A DNA stretch of 64,000 nt from Persicaria tinctoria (Eukaryota; Streptophyta; Magnoliopsida; Caryophyllales; Polygonaceae). The notes beneath the pieces were generated by a model. The model worked only from the letters and a program-made list of their open reading frames with translations, made no database searches and was not told where the DNA came from. The DNA lies in assembly GCA_037127255.1 (NCBI GenBank), contig JBANSL010000003.1, positions 17,115,314-17,179,313 on the forward strand, read 5' to 3'. A program made the position numbers and the translations under genes. Shown here one piece after another: positions 54,954 through 64,000 of this stretch (positions are counted from its first letter, which is position 1; each line of letters starts with the position of its first letter).

Positions 54954-56024
54954 AATTCCCCCACACTTAACCTTTGCTTGTCCTCAAGCAATGATAGAAT
55001 GAACATGACTCAATGTATCCCACAGGAAATCCCTTCAAGTTTCAACATTACCAAAAAGCAACATCATAGCAGGTGAAAACATAAACCAGGCAAACAAACG
55101 TCATAGCATGTATTCCAGTGATCAAAGTTTAGAAGTAGACATCATCCAACCTCACCAGAAATATGTGTTTCACTCATGTGTTTAGGCTTTTAAGTACAAC
55201 TCTCAACTCAAACCAATAATGCACTAAGCTCATAGACATTGACCACCATATCGCCAATTCTCTACCGAAATGTCATTACTTGCGGGACAACATAAAGAAA
55301 ATAAAATGCAACACTTCCTTCTTCTTTTTTCTTTTTTTTTTCTTTTGCTTGTCTTGGTGCTTTCCTTACGCGAAGCGCAAACATGGGTGTCATGAATGGC
55401 CCCGGTCTATCAACACCTCAACTATGAATATGAAGTCCACTGGAACACCTTTTGACGCAAGTTGCAAACAGGGGTGTCATGAATGAACCTGGTTACTCAA
55501 TGATCAAGCTTCTTTCCTAGTGGGTAGTTTTCAACACCTTTTTGCGCGAATCATACCCATGGGTGTCATGCGTAGACCCGGTTACTCAGTGCATCAACCA
55601 TTGCCACCTTATTCACTAAATATGCATAAAATTAAACAAAAAGACTCACAATATAAACATAAACTCCGCAAGCAACAAACATGTGCATCGGTCTTTAAAA
55701 ATAGATACTGCAGTCAATGCCAAGAGGTAGCAACACTAGGCGAGTAATTCACACAATTGAGCAAAAGAATTCAAATAAGGCCAAACATTCTCACAGGGTT
55801 TTGTTTTTAAGATTAAACCATACTTTAGCTCAATCACACATGCTCAATTATATTCGCTAGCTTATGTTCCACAAAAATCAAATAGAAATAATAATCAAAA
55901 CATCCAGAACTCCATGAGATTTTTATGAATCATGTTTGAAATTTAAAATAGAGGACAAACTAAGCAAGATGGGTATTTGAATAACACATATATATGCAAT
56001 GCATGCTCTATTTTTAATATTTTC
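54954..56024 (-). other. Athila non-coding region before the 3' LTR
   Basis: It begins (minus sense, right to left) after the ORF and ends with the polypurine tract AAGTGTGGGGGAATT at 54968-54954. Three degenerate copies of GGGTGTCATGAATGGCCCCGG lie near 55385, 55472 and 55560. Short minus frames are not supported as genes. Confidence 0.6.
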
Positions 56025-56325
56025 GAAATTTAATTTATTTTTATTTTTTTTAATTTTGAAAATGCAGAAAATAAACTTAATTAAATTCGAAAATGCAGAG
56101 ATTAAAATAATGAAAATAACTAAACTTAACAGAATTAAAATAACAAACTATTACAGAATTAAACATGTGCATAAACTTAAACATGTCCTAAAAATTGATA
56201 GAAATAATATAAAATACATATAAGTCTCCTCCCCCACACTTAAATTTTTCAGTGTCCTCACTGAAACAGTACAGACAACCAAAATAATCATAAAAACTCA
56301 GAGTGAAGGAGGGAAGAACTAACCA

Positions 56326-57297
56326 TCACTGAGGCGGAGGCTGGTAAGGCGGCGACTGGTATGGCGGAATGTGAGGGAACTGCTGGCGGAAGTAGTACTG
56401 CTGCTCTCTCCGCATCTCCTCTAGCTGGTAGGTCGTCTCACTCCGCATAGCCGCCACGTTGGAGTCCGTCTCCCTCGCAGTGCGGCCGATGTCGCTAAGG
56501 GCGAACTCAACTGCATTCTGACGTAAGGATAGACGACGGAACTCATTGGCCAGGTAGTCCCGCAAGTAGACGTCCTCATCAGGCGAGAAGCAATGTCCCG
56601 CAGACGGGTCAGCATCATGCTGTGCATCCCCCATATGATGATCTGTCGGTGCAGGGGCATCCTCTTCCTCATCATCCTCAGGGACCTCCTCCTCAGCCTG
56701 CTCCTGATCGCCTGCGATGTAGAGGGTGTTGTCTGAAGGTCCATAAGGTAAGAGCCTAGGCAGACTCAATCGGTGGTCCCCACGGTGTCCAGACTTCCAA
56801 ATCCAGCCCCTTCCGTCGTTACCCTCAAGCACAAACGCCCTCCTAAGCTGCTCTGTGGTGTAGGTGGAGGGACCTCCTCCTCAGCCTGCTCCTGATCGCC
56901 TGCGATGTAGAGGGTGTTGTCTGAAGGTCCATAAGGTAAGAGCCTAGGCAGACTCAATCGGTGGTCCCCACGGTGTCCAGACTTCCAAATCCAGCCCCTT
57001 CCGTCGTTACCCTCAAGCACAAACGCCCTCCTAAGTTGCTCTGTGGTGTAGGTGTACCCACCAACCATAGGTGCACCGCATTGGTCAGGCGATAGGTACT
57101 GGTAGGCGATGAGGCTAATCATGCCTCCCAAACCAAACCTGCCTGACTTCGTCCCCTGGATCCTCAGACAGGCCTCTATAAATATCTCAACCCAATCTGG
57201 TGTACCACGAGACTGGGGAGCAAAGCTCCATAACCAGGCCAGATCAGCATCATATACCTTGTTCACGTCGCCTCGGCCGCTATCAAAATCGGCCGCT
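56326..57297 (-). pseudogene. Athila-like ORF, left palindrome arm
   Basis: The minus frame reads NKVYDADLAWLWSFAPQSRG, PDWVEIFIEACLRIQGTKSG, GLGGMISLIAYQYLSPDQCG, then EQLRRAFVLEGNDGRGWIWK, an acidic DDEEEDAPAPTDHHMGD, and a Pro/Gln-rich C-terminus ending at 56326. The layout (an alpha-helical core with GRGDVNKV, WLW and GGMI) resembles the Athila ORF1-type protein located between pol and the 3' LTR. Its function is unknown. It has fewer stops than the other copy but is disrupted by the 188-bp tandem duplication, and its start is lost by deletion at the palindrome centre. Confidence 0.65.
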
Positions 57298-57328
57298 ATC
57301 CCAGGCGCCCACCCCTAATTGGTCTTCC

Positions 57329-58234
57329 ATGACGACTGAGCAACAACGCCATGACGTGTGGTTCAAAGCAACTGGTGCCGATTTTGATAGCCACAAGGGG
57401 GAGTACAACTACAGTTTTGTCCACCCCTGCTTCCGTCTGATGCACAAGGTCTTGGCCATGTCCTTTAGCGGCCGAGGCGACGTGAACAAGGTATATGCCG
57501 CTGATCTGGCCTGGTTATGGAGCTTTGCTCCCTAGTCTCGTGGTACACCGGACTGGGTTGAGATATTTATAGAGGCATGTCTGAGGATCCAGGGGACGAA
57601 TTCAGGCATGTTTGGTTTGGGAGGCATGATTAGCCTCATCGCCTACCAGTACCTATCGCCTGACCAATGCGGTGCACCTATGTCTGGTGGGTACACCTAC
57701 ACCACAGAGCAGCTTAGGAGGGCGTTTGTGCTTGAGGGTAACGACGGAAGGGGCTAGATTTGGAAGTCTGGACACCGTGGGGACCACCGATTGAGTCTGC
57801 CTAGGCTCTTACCTTATGGACCTTCAGACAACACCCTCTACATCGCAGGCGATCAGGAGCAGGCTGAGGAGGAGGTCCCTGAGGATGATGAGGAGGAGGA
57901 TGCCCCTGCACCGACAGATCATCATACGGGGGATGCACAGCATGATGTTGGCCCGTCTGCGGGACATCGCTTCTCGCCTGATGAGGCCGACTACTTGCGG
58001 GACTACCTGGCCAATGAGTTCCGTCGTCTATCCTTACGCCAGGATGCAGTTGAGTTCGCCCTTAGCGACATCGGTCGCACTACGAGGGAGACGGACTCCA
58101 ACGTGGCGGCTATGCGGAGTGAGACGACCTACTAGCTAGAGGAGATGCGGAGAGAGCAGCAGTACTACTTCCGCCAGCAGTTCCCTCACATTCCGCCATA
58201 CCAGTCGCCGCCTTACCAGCCTCCGCCTCAGTGA
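57329..58234 (+). pseudogene. Athila-like ORF, right palindrome arm, three nonsense codons
   Basis: ATG at 57329 opens MTTEQQRHDVWFKATGADFD, HKGEYNYSFVHPCFRLMHKV, then the same core as the left copy, ending PPYQSPPYQ-like and TGA at 58234. This would be 301 codons, apart from TAG at codons 69, 143 and 269 (57533, 57755, 58133). In the left arm these codons are CAG, TGG and CAG. It keeps the N-terminus that the left copy lost. It is on the opposite strand to the host element. Confidence 0.7.
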
Positions 58235-58505
58235 TGGTTAGTTCTTCCCTCCTTCACTCTGAGTTTTTATGATTATTTTGGTTGTCTGTACTGTTTCAGT
58301 GAGGACACTGAAAAATTTAAGTGTGGGGGAGGAGACTTATATGTATTTTATATTATTTCTATCAATTTTTAGGACATGTTTAAGTTTATGCACATGTTTA
58401 ATTCTGTAATAGTTAGTTATTTTAATTCTGTTAAGTTTAGTTATTTTCATTATTTTAATCTCTGCATTTTCGAATTTAATTAAGTTTATTTTCTGCATTT
58501 TCGAA

Positions 58506-58754
58506 ATTAAAAAAAAAAAAATTGAAAATAAACCAAGATGGGTATCGCGGTAATAACACCTAAATGCAATTAAATGAATAACAAAAATTGGAAAAAAAAA
58601 AAAAAAAAAAAAACTAACATAAAACACAAAACACGGAGCTACACTTGAATTCCTCACCCCATGCTTAAAATTTTACTTTGTCCTCAAAGTAATGAAATGG
58701 AATAGAAAAGGTAGAGGAAACTCACAATGTAATCAGACATTCAAAGACAAGCTC
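58506..58754 (-). other. Second polypurine-like region in the Athila interior
   Basis: On the minus strand, CTTTGAGGACAAAGTAAAAT then TTTAAGCATGGGGTGAGG resembles the 'TGAGGACA.. AAGTGTGGGGG' block found before the true 3' LTR and in both palindrome arms. A 23-base A run lies at about 58592-58614. It suggests that the interior is built from several retrotransposon 3' regions. Confidence 0.5.
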
Positions 58755-59839
58755 TCAGCTCAAAAAGAGGTAGTGGTGTAGCCTCCGAATAGACCCAAGA
58801 ATCAGCAACTTCTCATAGTGAAAAGACAGATGGAGATTCGAAGCACGGTATTCGCCAGCCACTCCCCCGGATGCAATATGCACTTGTGAACCTTCTTGGA
58901 GTCGGAACGGTATGGCATATCCCTTTGCAATTGGTCCTGGACAAAACTAAAAGCAAAGAAAACACACAAGAAAAAACAGTCCAACTTTCCAAGCACAATG
59001 ATATCATCCAAGTAAAAGAAATAGCACAACCCAATTTTGCAGCAACTAAGCAATCGAAGAAAAATCAGCCCTATAGGTCATGCTTATCCATATTTTGCAA
59101 GTAACATCGTGAAAAATCAATGAACACATGGAGCAAGAGACAATCAAAAGAAATCACTCAGAGCACCAACAAATCTCAAGAATTAAAGGCGCCAACAGTA
59201 GTAGCCTACACTGCAAATAATCATGAAGAAAACAACCAAAATCAGCAGCTAAGGTGACCAAATTCCGCTATAGATTTTAGTTAATTCTACACACATGAGC
59301 AAACATAAAGCGAAGGCTAACTAAGGCATGAAATCAAAACTATATGGGACAACCAAAGCATAAAAATGGACAAAAACAGGACCAACACAGTAGCACAAAG
59401 GTGTTGATGATCAAACAGACTCACAATGAAAGCATCACAGGAAACACACACTCAAGTCCAGCAGATTGATCAAAAACATATAATAGATCCAGAACTGAAC
59501 TCAGAAGCTACTATGCAACCAGAAAAACAAAGCAACAACCAATCCATTAATTTAAAAGGATCTCAATCAACCACACACCAACAATAAATCTCAATATTTA
59601 GCAGTATATTTCACTCAATCTCTACAGAATGGACAATTCAAATCAGCCCGTGAATATGAAGCCACAAGAATTGAAAATAAAATATGACCAATTTCAACAA
59701 AATCAATTCATCATCCGCTTTCATAAATAACGAGAAGCTCAATGAAAGAGTGAAAAACGATGACATACCTGCACTTACCAGTTGCGGGATTGACGGGAAA
59801 TTGAATCAGCTGCCCTCGGAAATTGGAAACGGCGCCCAT
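58755..59839 (-). pseudogene. Gene-like module with GT-AG intron inside the Athila element
   Basis: A CT-rich GC-rich leader (about 60200-59840) precedes ATG at 59839: MGAVSNFRGQLIQFPVNPAT, then G|GTAAGT at 59778. An 842-base T-rich intron ends in TTTTGTCCAG at 58937. Exon 2 continues in phase as GPIAKGYAIPFRLQEGSQVH, IASGGVAGEYRASNLHLSFH and stops at 58755, giving 80 codons. Leader, initiation codon, splice sites and phase agree, as in a host gene 5' end captured by the retrotransposon. A second frame is also open over exon 2, and I do not recognise the protein, so identity and expression are unknown. Confidence 0.5.
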
Positions 59840-60328
59840 GGCAGCAGCAGCCGCAGAAAGGGTTGAAAGGAATCGGCCGGCAAGGGCTGAGTGCAGGAGC
59901 TCTATGCAGAGGTGCGGTGGCGAGAGTCCGGCGGTCAGAAGGGGACAGATCCGGCGAGAGGAGGCAGAGGGATGAAGAGATGGTTGCTGGCGGCTGGTGG
60001 AATCGGAGACGGTGTCTGCGGTTTAGGGTTTCGGCTATGAGAACAGGATGGAAGGAAGGTGGTGGTGATGCGCCGTCGGTCTCAGATGACCGGAGTGGGT
60101 CGATTGCGCGCGGCCGGAGATGGTAGCGGTCTGGCAGTCTGGTGAGCAGCAGCGATGGGCGAGGGAAGGAGAGGACGTCCGGACTCCGGAGGGAAGAAAG
60201 GAAAGACAGGGTCGGTTTTTTTTTTATATATATATATTAAAGGACGAATAAAAAAAATCTTAACTAAACTAGAAAATAAAATAAAAGTAAAATAAAATTT
60301 TAAAAATACCAATAAAAATTATTCCGAT

Positions 60329-61086
60329 CTAAAAAAAAACAGAATTAAAAAAAAATATCTTGGTTTTGTTTAAGATCGATTCAGACATTGTTAAAGCCCT
60401 CAATAATTTGTCAAACTCTTGGCCACATATTCCACATAAACGATCATGGCTTTCTACAGAGGATAAGTAATACCACCAATTCAGTTCCATTGATGGCTTC
60501 TCAAAATATGCGTTCCTCTTTTGCCATCTCTTACCTCTTTGTCCGTTTGCACCATCCTCAAATTCAAACAACAGAATCCTCTTTGTCAAATTTTCCTCAT
60601 CTTGCTCATCTTTCCAATCTCCTCGTCAAGAGAGATGATAGCGTAGTCGTCACTAACCACCACATCCGTCTGCCCAGGAAAAATCTCTGAAATAATTGGA
60701 ATTGTAATTTGTTGAGCCACTTGGATCCGCCTCATCTCGTTAATGAAATCAGTTTGGATCATTATAAGTTGGGACTCCATTGCATCAAAGTGTTCTTCCA
60801 TAAGGGGCAACATAGACGATTCTTGTGATGTATGCGGAGCCGGACATGGAGGTTCTAGTTGTCCGATTTGGAACTCTAATTGTGCAATCTCATGTATGAT
60901 ATCCACCTCACGAGAAAGTTGAGTTTTGCACAATTGATATACTTCCTTAACCTTTCCAATCGGAACCCTAAACACCGGACAATCTTTAAATATATGATTA
61001 GAAAGTCCGCAAAAATCACAAAATAAATCATGAGTCATCTTTAGAGGCACACACCTAGACACACGAACACAAACAGTTAGTAGCAC
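60329..61086 (-). pseudogene. Gag-like zinc-knuckle ORF of the Athila-like element
   Basis: Starting downstream of the primer-binding site, the minus frame reads MTHDLFCDFCGLSNHIFKDC, a CX2CX4HX4C knuckle, then a helical KEVYQLCKTQLSREVDIIHE and IAQLEFQIGQLE region. It ends near 60586; a shifted frame continues MTKRILLFEFEDGANGQRGK and SMELNWWYYLSSVESHDRLC to about 60360. A frameshift near 60590 therefore separates two parts of one ORF. It lies where gag is expected but lacks a recognisable capsid region. Confidence 0.5.
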
Positions 61087-61175
61087 GGGTGTTATGAACC
61101 GTAAGATAGGCTCACAACAAAATTAGTTATATACAATAATCGGCAAACATACAAAACAAAGAAATAAACTTTAAT

Positions 61176-61193
61176 TCCCCGGCAACGACACCA
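61176..61193 (-). other. Primer-binding site, tRNA-Asp type
   Basis: The minus strand reads TGGTGTCGTTGCCGGGGA three bases after the LTR end CCATCA. The usual Athila/Tat site is TGGCGCCGTTGCCGGGGA; the two differences are both C to T. Confidence 0.88.
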
Positions 61194-61196
61194 ATT

Positions 61197-63636
61197 TGAT
61201 GGACGGTTTTTAGTCGCGTTAACCGTATCAAAATAATTTCGAACCTACCTAACTAATGTAGCGTGGTAAGCACGAGTCGTTCCCACAGAGAATCAAGTTA
61301 TTTCTAAGTTAAGTTTATTTACCAATTAGTATTAAGGGGGGTTTTGGTTGATTGGAATAAGAAAGAAAATAAAATAAACTATAAACAAATTGATAGAGAT
61401 AACGATTAATAAAATAGTTTCACCTACAAATATCCACTTTATTTGGTTGAATTGATATTGTAACTTCCTCTTGTCCTTTTAGGTTTCCTATGAATGCCCT
61501 TGTCCCGACCTAATATAGTTACTAGTCCAACCAGTCCTAGAAACCCTTATCAATCGAACAGTCCCTAAAGAAGGATTTAACCCAATTGATAGCTTTAATT
61601 TCAGAGATCAACCAAGGTATTTGCAGTCCCTAAAGAGGGATTTAACAACACATTCAACTTCCTACTCATTCAATTAGTTCAACCAGCCCTAAAGGAACAA
61701 GTTTGCTACTTAGTTTAAGGTTCACAACCAGGAATCTACAAAACCTTAGCAATTGAATTGATTCTAACTAGTTGCGCGGGCTAGATAGAATAAAACAATA
61801 GACAATCAAGCACAAAGAAGTCGAAACATTCAAATATAGGAATTAAAGAACAAAATTAGAAACTCACAATCAATCTAAACAAAGCTTCAAATTGTAGACG
61901 AAACGGGAGAGTTTAAATCTCCATAAAAATAAAACAAAAGCAATTAGGGTTAAAGATGAATCAAACTGTTGGTCGTATACTATGTTCGGCCTCCTCCTTT
62001 TGCCGTAGGATGTATATATAATGAAACTATCCTAATCTATCCTAAATAATATATAATAATAATAATATATATGTCTAATATTCAATCTAACTAAACTATC
62101 TATCTTTTTATTACGGAGTATACTAAAGCAAAGTAACAAGGAGTACATCGCAGCAGGTGAACAAATAGCATTTGATTGATTTTCCTAGGAGGGGTGTTTC
62201 TCTCTCTTAGGAGAGAGAAACTCCCAAATTGAGCAGCCCTTTGATTGTGTAAAATTTTGGTCTCAACCCCCCTGTAAACTCCTCTTTGCTCCATCCCTCT
62301 CTTTCAATCCAGCCTAGGTATGGCTTAATCAACTTCCCCAATCAATAATTTTCGTTTCCATCCCCTATTATTCACCCTCTTTGAGGTCTCGTGGTCGGAT
62401 TTTTCGTCTCCGGTCCTTGTCCTCGAAGTAGTCGATCTCTTGTTTCGAGGTTCCCCTCCGGCTTCCCTTTAGGCCGGTTGTCCCACATCTCCCTGTTCTT
62501 CCTCCGTTCTTGCCCGGCGGGAGAGGTTTGTGGTTTTTTGCTCCGATCCGGGCTTTTGGCCCCTTCTTCTTCTGCTTGGGTTTGTTCGGTTGGGAATCCA
62601 CCTTCTTTTGGGTGGCTGGGCGTGGTTGTCTAGCGACTTCTTCAACGGTTTCGCCACCCTCAGCTTCCCCTATCTAGCCACCGCCCGGTTCCGTCAGTGG
62701 ATGCGATCATCTCGCTCCTCCTTGTCCTTCGGGCCCAAGCTTTGGTCCTTCGGGCCCAAGCTTTGGATCCTTCGGGCCCAAGCAGGAGGTTTTGGAGGAA
62801 AAAAAAAAGAAAAAGAAAGAAGCTCGAAAGGGCCTTGTTTAAATCTCTCCCGAAAGGGTCCGAGTAAACCCACCCGTAAGGGTCTTGACAATCGCCCGTA
62901 AGGGTTTCTGGTGCGTTTTTTACAGGGTGGCTCTCGACGACGTTTCCAGTTGTTCTTGGCGGTCCTAATCTGAGTTGGGACTATGGTGTCCGGTGTCGGG
63001 TCTGGCTGGGGTCGTGGCGGTGTGCATCAAGGCGACTCCGTATTCTGGAAATTTCCTTGGAGGTTCGTCTTCATCGCCCACAGGAGGGACTCCTGATGTA
63101 CTGCTGGCCAGCGGTGTCATCGCTTGGTGGCGCTTGGCTCCGGAGTTTGTCCGTGTTGCTCTCAGCTTTTTTGGTTTGGTTCGTCTGTTCGGCTGGGGTT
63201 GTTTGTTTGCCGCTTTTGTATTGCACCGTTTATTTTAAATTGTATGTTAGACGGTTCGCCGTCTGCCGACTCTGTCGGCCTCTCGATGAGCCAGGTCTGT
63301 CTGGCCATCGAATTTTTACCTAATCAAAAAAAAAAAAAAAAAAGGAGTACATCGCAGCACTAAAGGCGGTCCGTACGTCCAAACTCCAATTGCACCGGTT
63401 TGAAAGCTTGACTGCTCCATCGATCCGTATTGTCCTCCAATTTATAAAATCATCCCATAAATTATCATCAATCTCCGAATTCATACGTTCCAGTCCTAAA
63501 ATACCTGAAATATATTTAAAAGCACTCGTGTAGACTCCGAAAAACAAATAATACAAATTAACTATAAAATATATAAAAATGCTGTAAACTAATATGCAAA
63601 TCTATACCTAAAACATGACTAAAATAGACTCTATCA
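61197..63636 (-). repeat. 5' LTR of the Athila-like element (with insertion)
   Basis: Starts (minus sense) TGATAGAGTCTATTTTAGTC at 63636 and ends ACCGTCCATCA at 61197. Without the 1188-bp insertion and its extra duplication it is about 1236 bp, close to the 3' LTR. Long matching stretches include CCACTTTATTTGGTTGAATT and CCCTTGTCCCGACCTAATAT. Differences and short indels are frequent. Confidence 0.88.
62156..63343 (+). mobile_element. Poly(A)-tailed retroposed insertion, 1188 bp, unidentified
   Basis: Flanked by a 16-bp duplication GGAGTACATCGCAGCA (62140-62155 and 63344-63359) and ending in 18 A residues, the mark of target-primed reverse transcription by LINE machinery. The body is far richer in GC than the LTR around it. 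It contains three GGGCCCAAGC repeats (62730-62785) and recurrent CCGTAAGGGT motifs (62870-62910). No reverse transcriptase or tRNA-like promoter is seen. It could be a deleted LINE (5' UTR joined to 3' end), a large non-autonomous derivative, or a processed transcript. Open frames exist but match no family I know. Confidence 0.85.
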
Positions 63637-63641
63637 ACTAT

Positions 63642-64000
63642 ACATAAGTCTAACACTTCATCATGCCATTAGTCAATCAACCATGCCATTAGTTCACACA
63701 ATCATGCTATTAGTCAACCAACCACATCAACATGCTAGTTAGTCATCGATCATATAATTACCAAGTTAGTCTCGAAAACCGTTTCGAAAACTGAGTTAAC
63801 TAGTTAGAAATCCCGATCTTGGAAAATGTTCATCAAATTCTTTTTTCTAAAGTCCAAATCTCATAATATCATATTTTTAAATTACCATAATATTTTATCT
63901 TTAAATCTCAATAATAATATGCTATATTTTTAAATCTTCAAATAATATCATATAATATATTAAATATCCACTTATTAACACTTTCATAAAATATTTCCAA
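63642..64000 (-). mobile_element. LTR-B, third piece, runs off the window
   Basis: Following the ACTAT duplication of the Athila element, this AT-rich sequence is the continuation of LTR-B from 53680. Short ATCATGCCATTAGTCAATCA-type repeats occur at 63658-63720. Similarity to the solo LTR is weak here, so the call rests mainly on continuity across the insertion. Confidence 0.5.

Larger units (their letters stand above)
56025..58505. repeat. Inverted duplication (palindrome) inside the Athila element
   Basis: The left arm (about 56025-57300) is the reverse complement of the right arm (about 57385-58505), with a short centre near 57300-57380. Landmarks pair throughout, such as CTCCTCCCCCACACTTAAAT (left) and ATTTAAGTGTGGGGGAGGAG (right). 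Identity is high. The left arm has a 188-bp tandem duplication (56681-56868 and 56869-57056) and lacks about 75 bases present in the right arm near 57397-57468. CAAGATGGGTAT occurs in the same orientation just outside both ends (55965 and 58534). Confidence 0.9.
53681..63636 (-). mobile_element. Athila-like Ty3/gypsy retrotransposon, 9956 bp
   Basis: Two LTRs in direct orientation (53681-54953 and 61197-63636, the latter enlarged by an insertion) are flanked by the 5-bp duplication ACTAT at 53676-53680 and 63637-63641. The minus strand is the sense strand: 5' LTR, a tRNA-Asp-type primer-binding site at 61193-61176, internal DNA, a polypurine tract at 54968-54954, then the 3' LTR. An Athila-like ORF (in an inverted pair) and AGTGTGGGGGA tracts indicate the Athila/Tat group. 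No protease, RT or integrase is seen in the 6.2-kb interior, so the element was mobilised in trans. The LTRs are clearly diverged, so the insertion is old. Confidence 0.88.

Noticed and set aside
62391..63363. Plus-strand frames of 80-123 codons in the poly(A)-tailed insertion
   Set aside because: No recognised domain, frames overlap, and composition is simply GC-rich. I keep the insertion as an element but do not call a gene in it.

Overview
This window looks like repeat-rich nuclear DNA of a flowering plant, probably a eudicot. The signs are low GC, plant telomere-type TTTAGGG motifs, a plant-type mariner transposase, Athila-like and copia retrotransposons, tRNA-derived SINEs and several plant protein families. 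I see no bacterial or organellar gene organisation. Only two loci look like intact host genes: an intronless RING-H2 E3 ubiquitin ligase (32045-33154, minus) and a 228-residue protein of unknown family with a C-terminal PNRC/EDC1-like motif (9392-10078, minus). A third, cut by the left window edge, encodes a Myb/SANT-like DNA-binding protein (1-548, minus).

Layout. 1-9 kb: the Myb/SANT gene, AT-rich minisatellites, a Mutator-like element (2227-4009) beside a second partial copy, inverted telomere-like repeats, a 69-bp minisatellite interrupted by a hAT element (5863-7285), and a small heat-shock protein fragment. 9-20 kb: the PNRC-motif gene, MITEs (one split by a SINE), a 70-90 bp degenerate array, two retrotransposon 5' ends, a roughly 555-bp segmental duplication (11.8 and 15.7 kb), and a Harbinger-like element (18707-20056). 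20-30 kb: a Mutator-like element with long inverted ends, a second hAT (23294-24064), a LINE relic split by a Mutator MITE (24760-25635), and a MITE nest with a SINE. 30-41 kb: unidentified exon-like pieces, the RING gene, a third hAT (33533-34309), and a mariner-like element (34375-40467) split by a 2811-bp solo LTR (37076-39886). 41-48 kb: a MuDR-type transposase relic holding a Helitron (41809-42946), then a decayed copia element.

48-64 kb is one nested stack. A minus-strand LTR related to the 37-kb solo LTR lies in three pieces. It is split by a CACTA element (48608-52845) carrying Rab8/RabE GTPase exons, and by a 9956-bp Athila-like retrotransposon (53681-63636). The Athila element holds a 2.5-kb inverted duplication, an intron-containing gene-like module, and a 1188-bp poly(A)-tailed insertion in its 5' LTR.

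The genes do not form a pathway. The story is successive transposition, gene-fragment capture and decay around a few single host genes. Many insertions are precisely delimited because both termini and the target-site duplication can be read directly.
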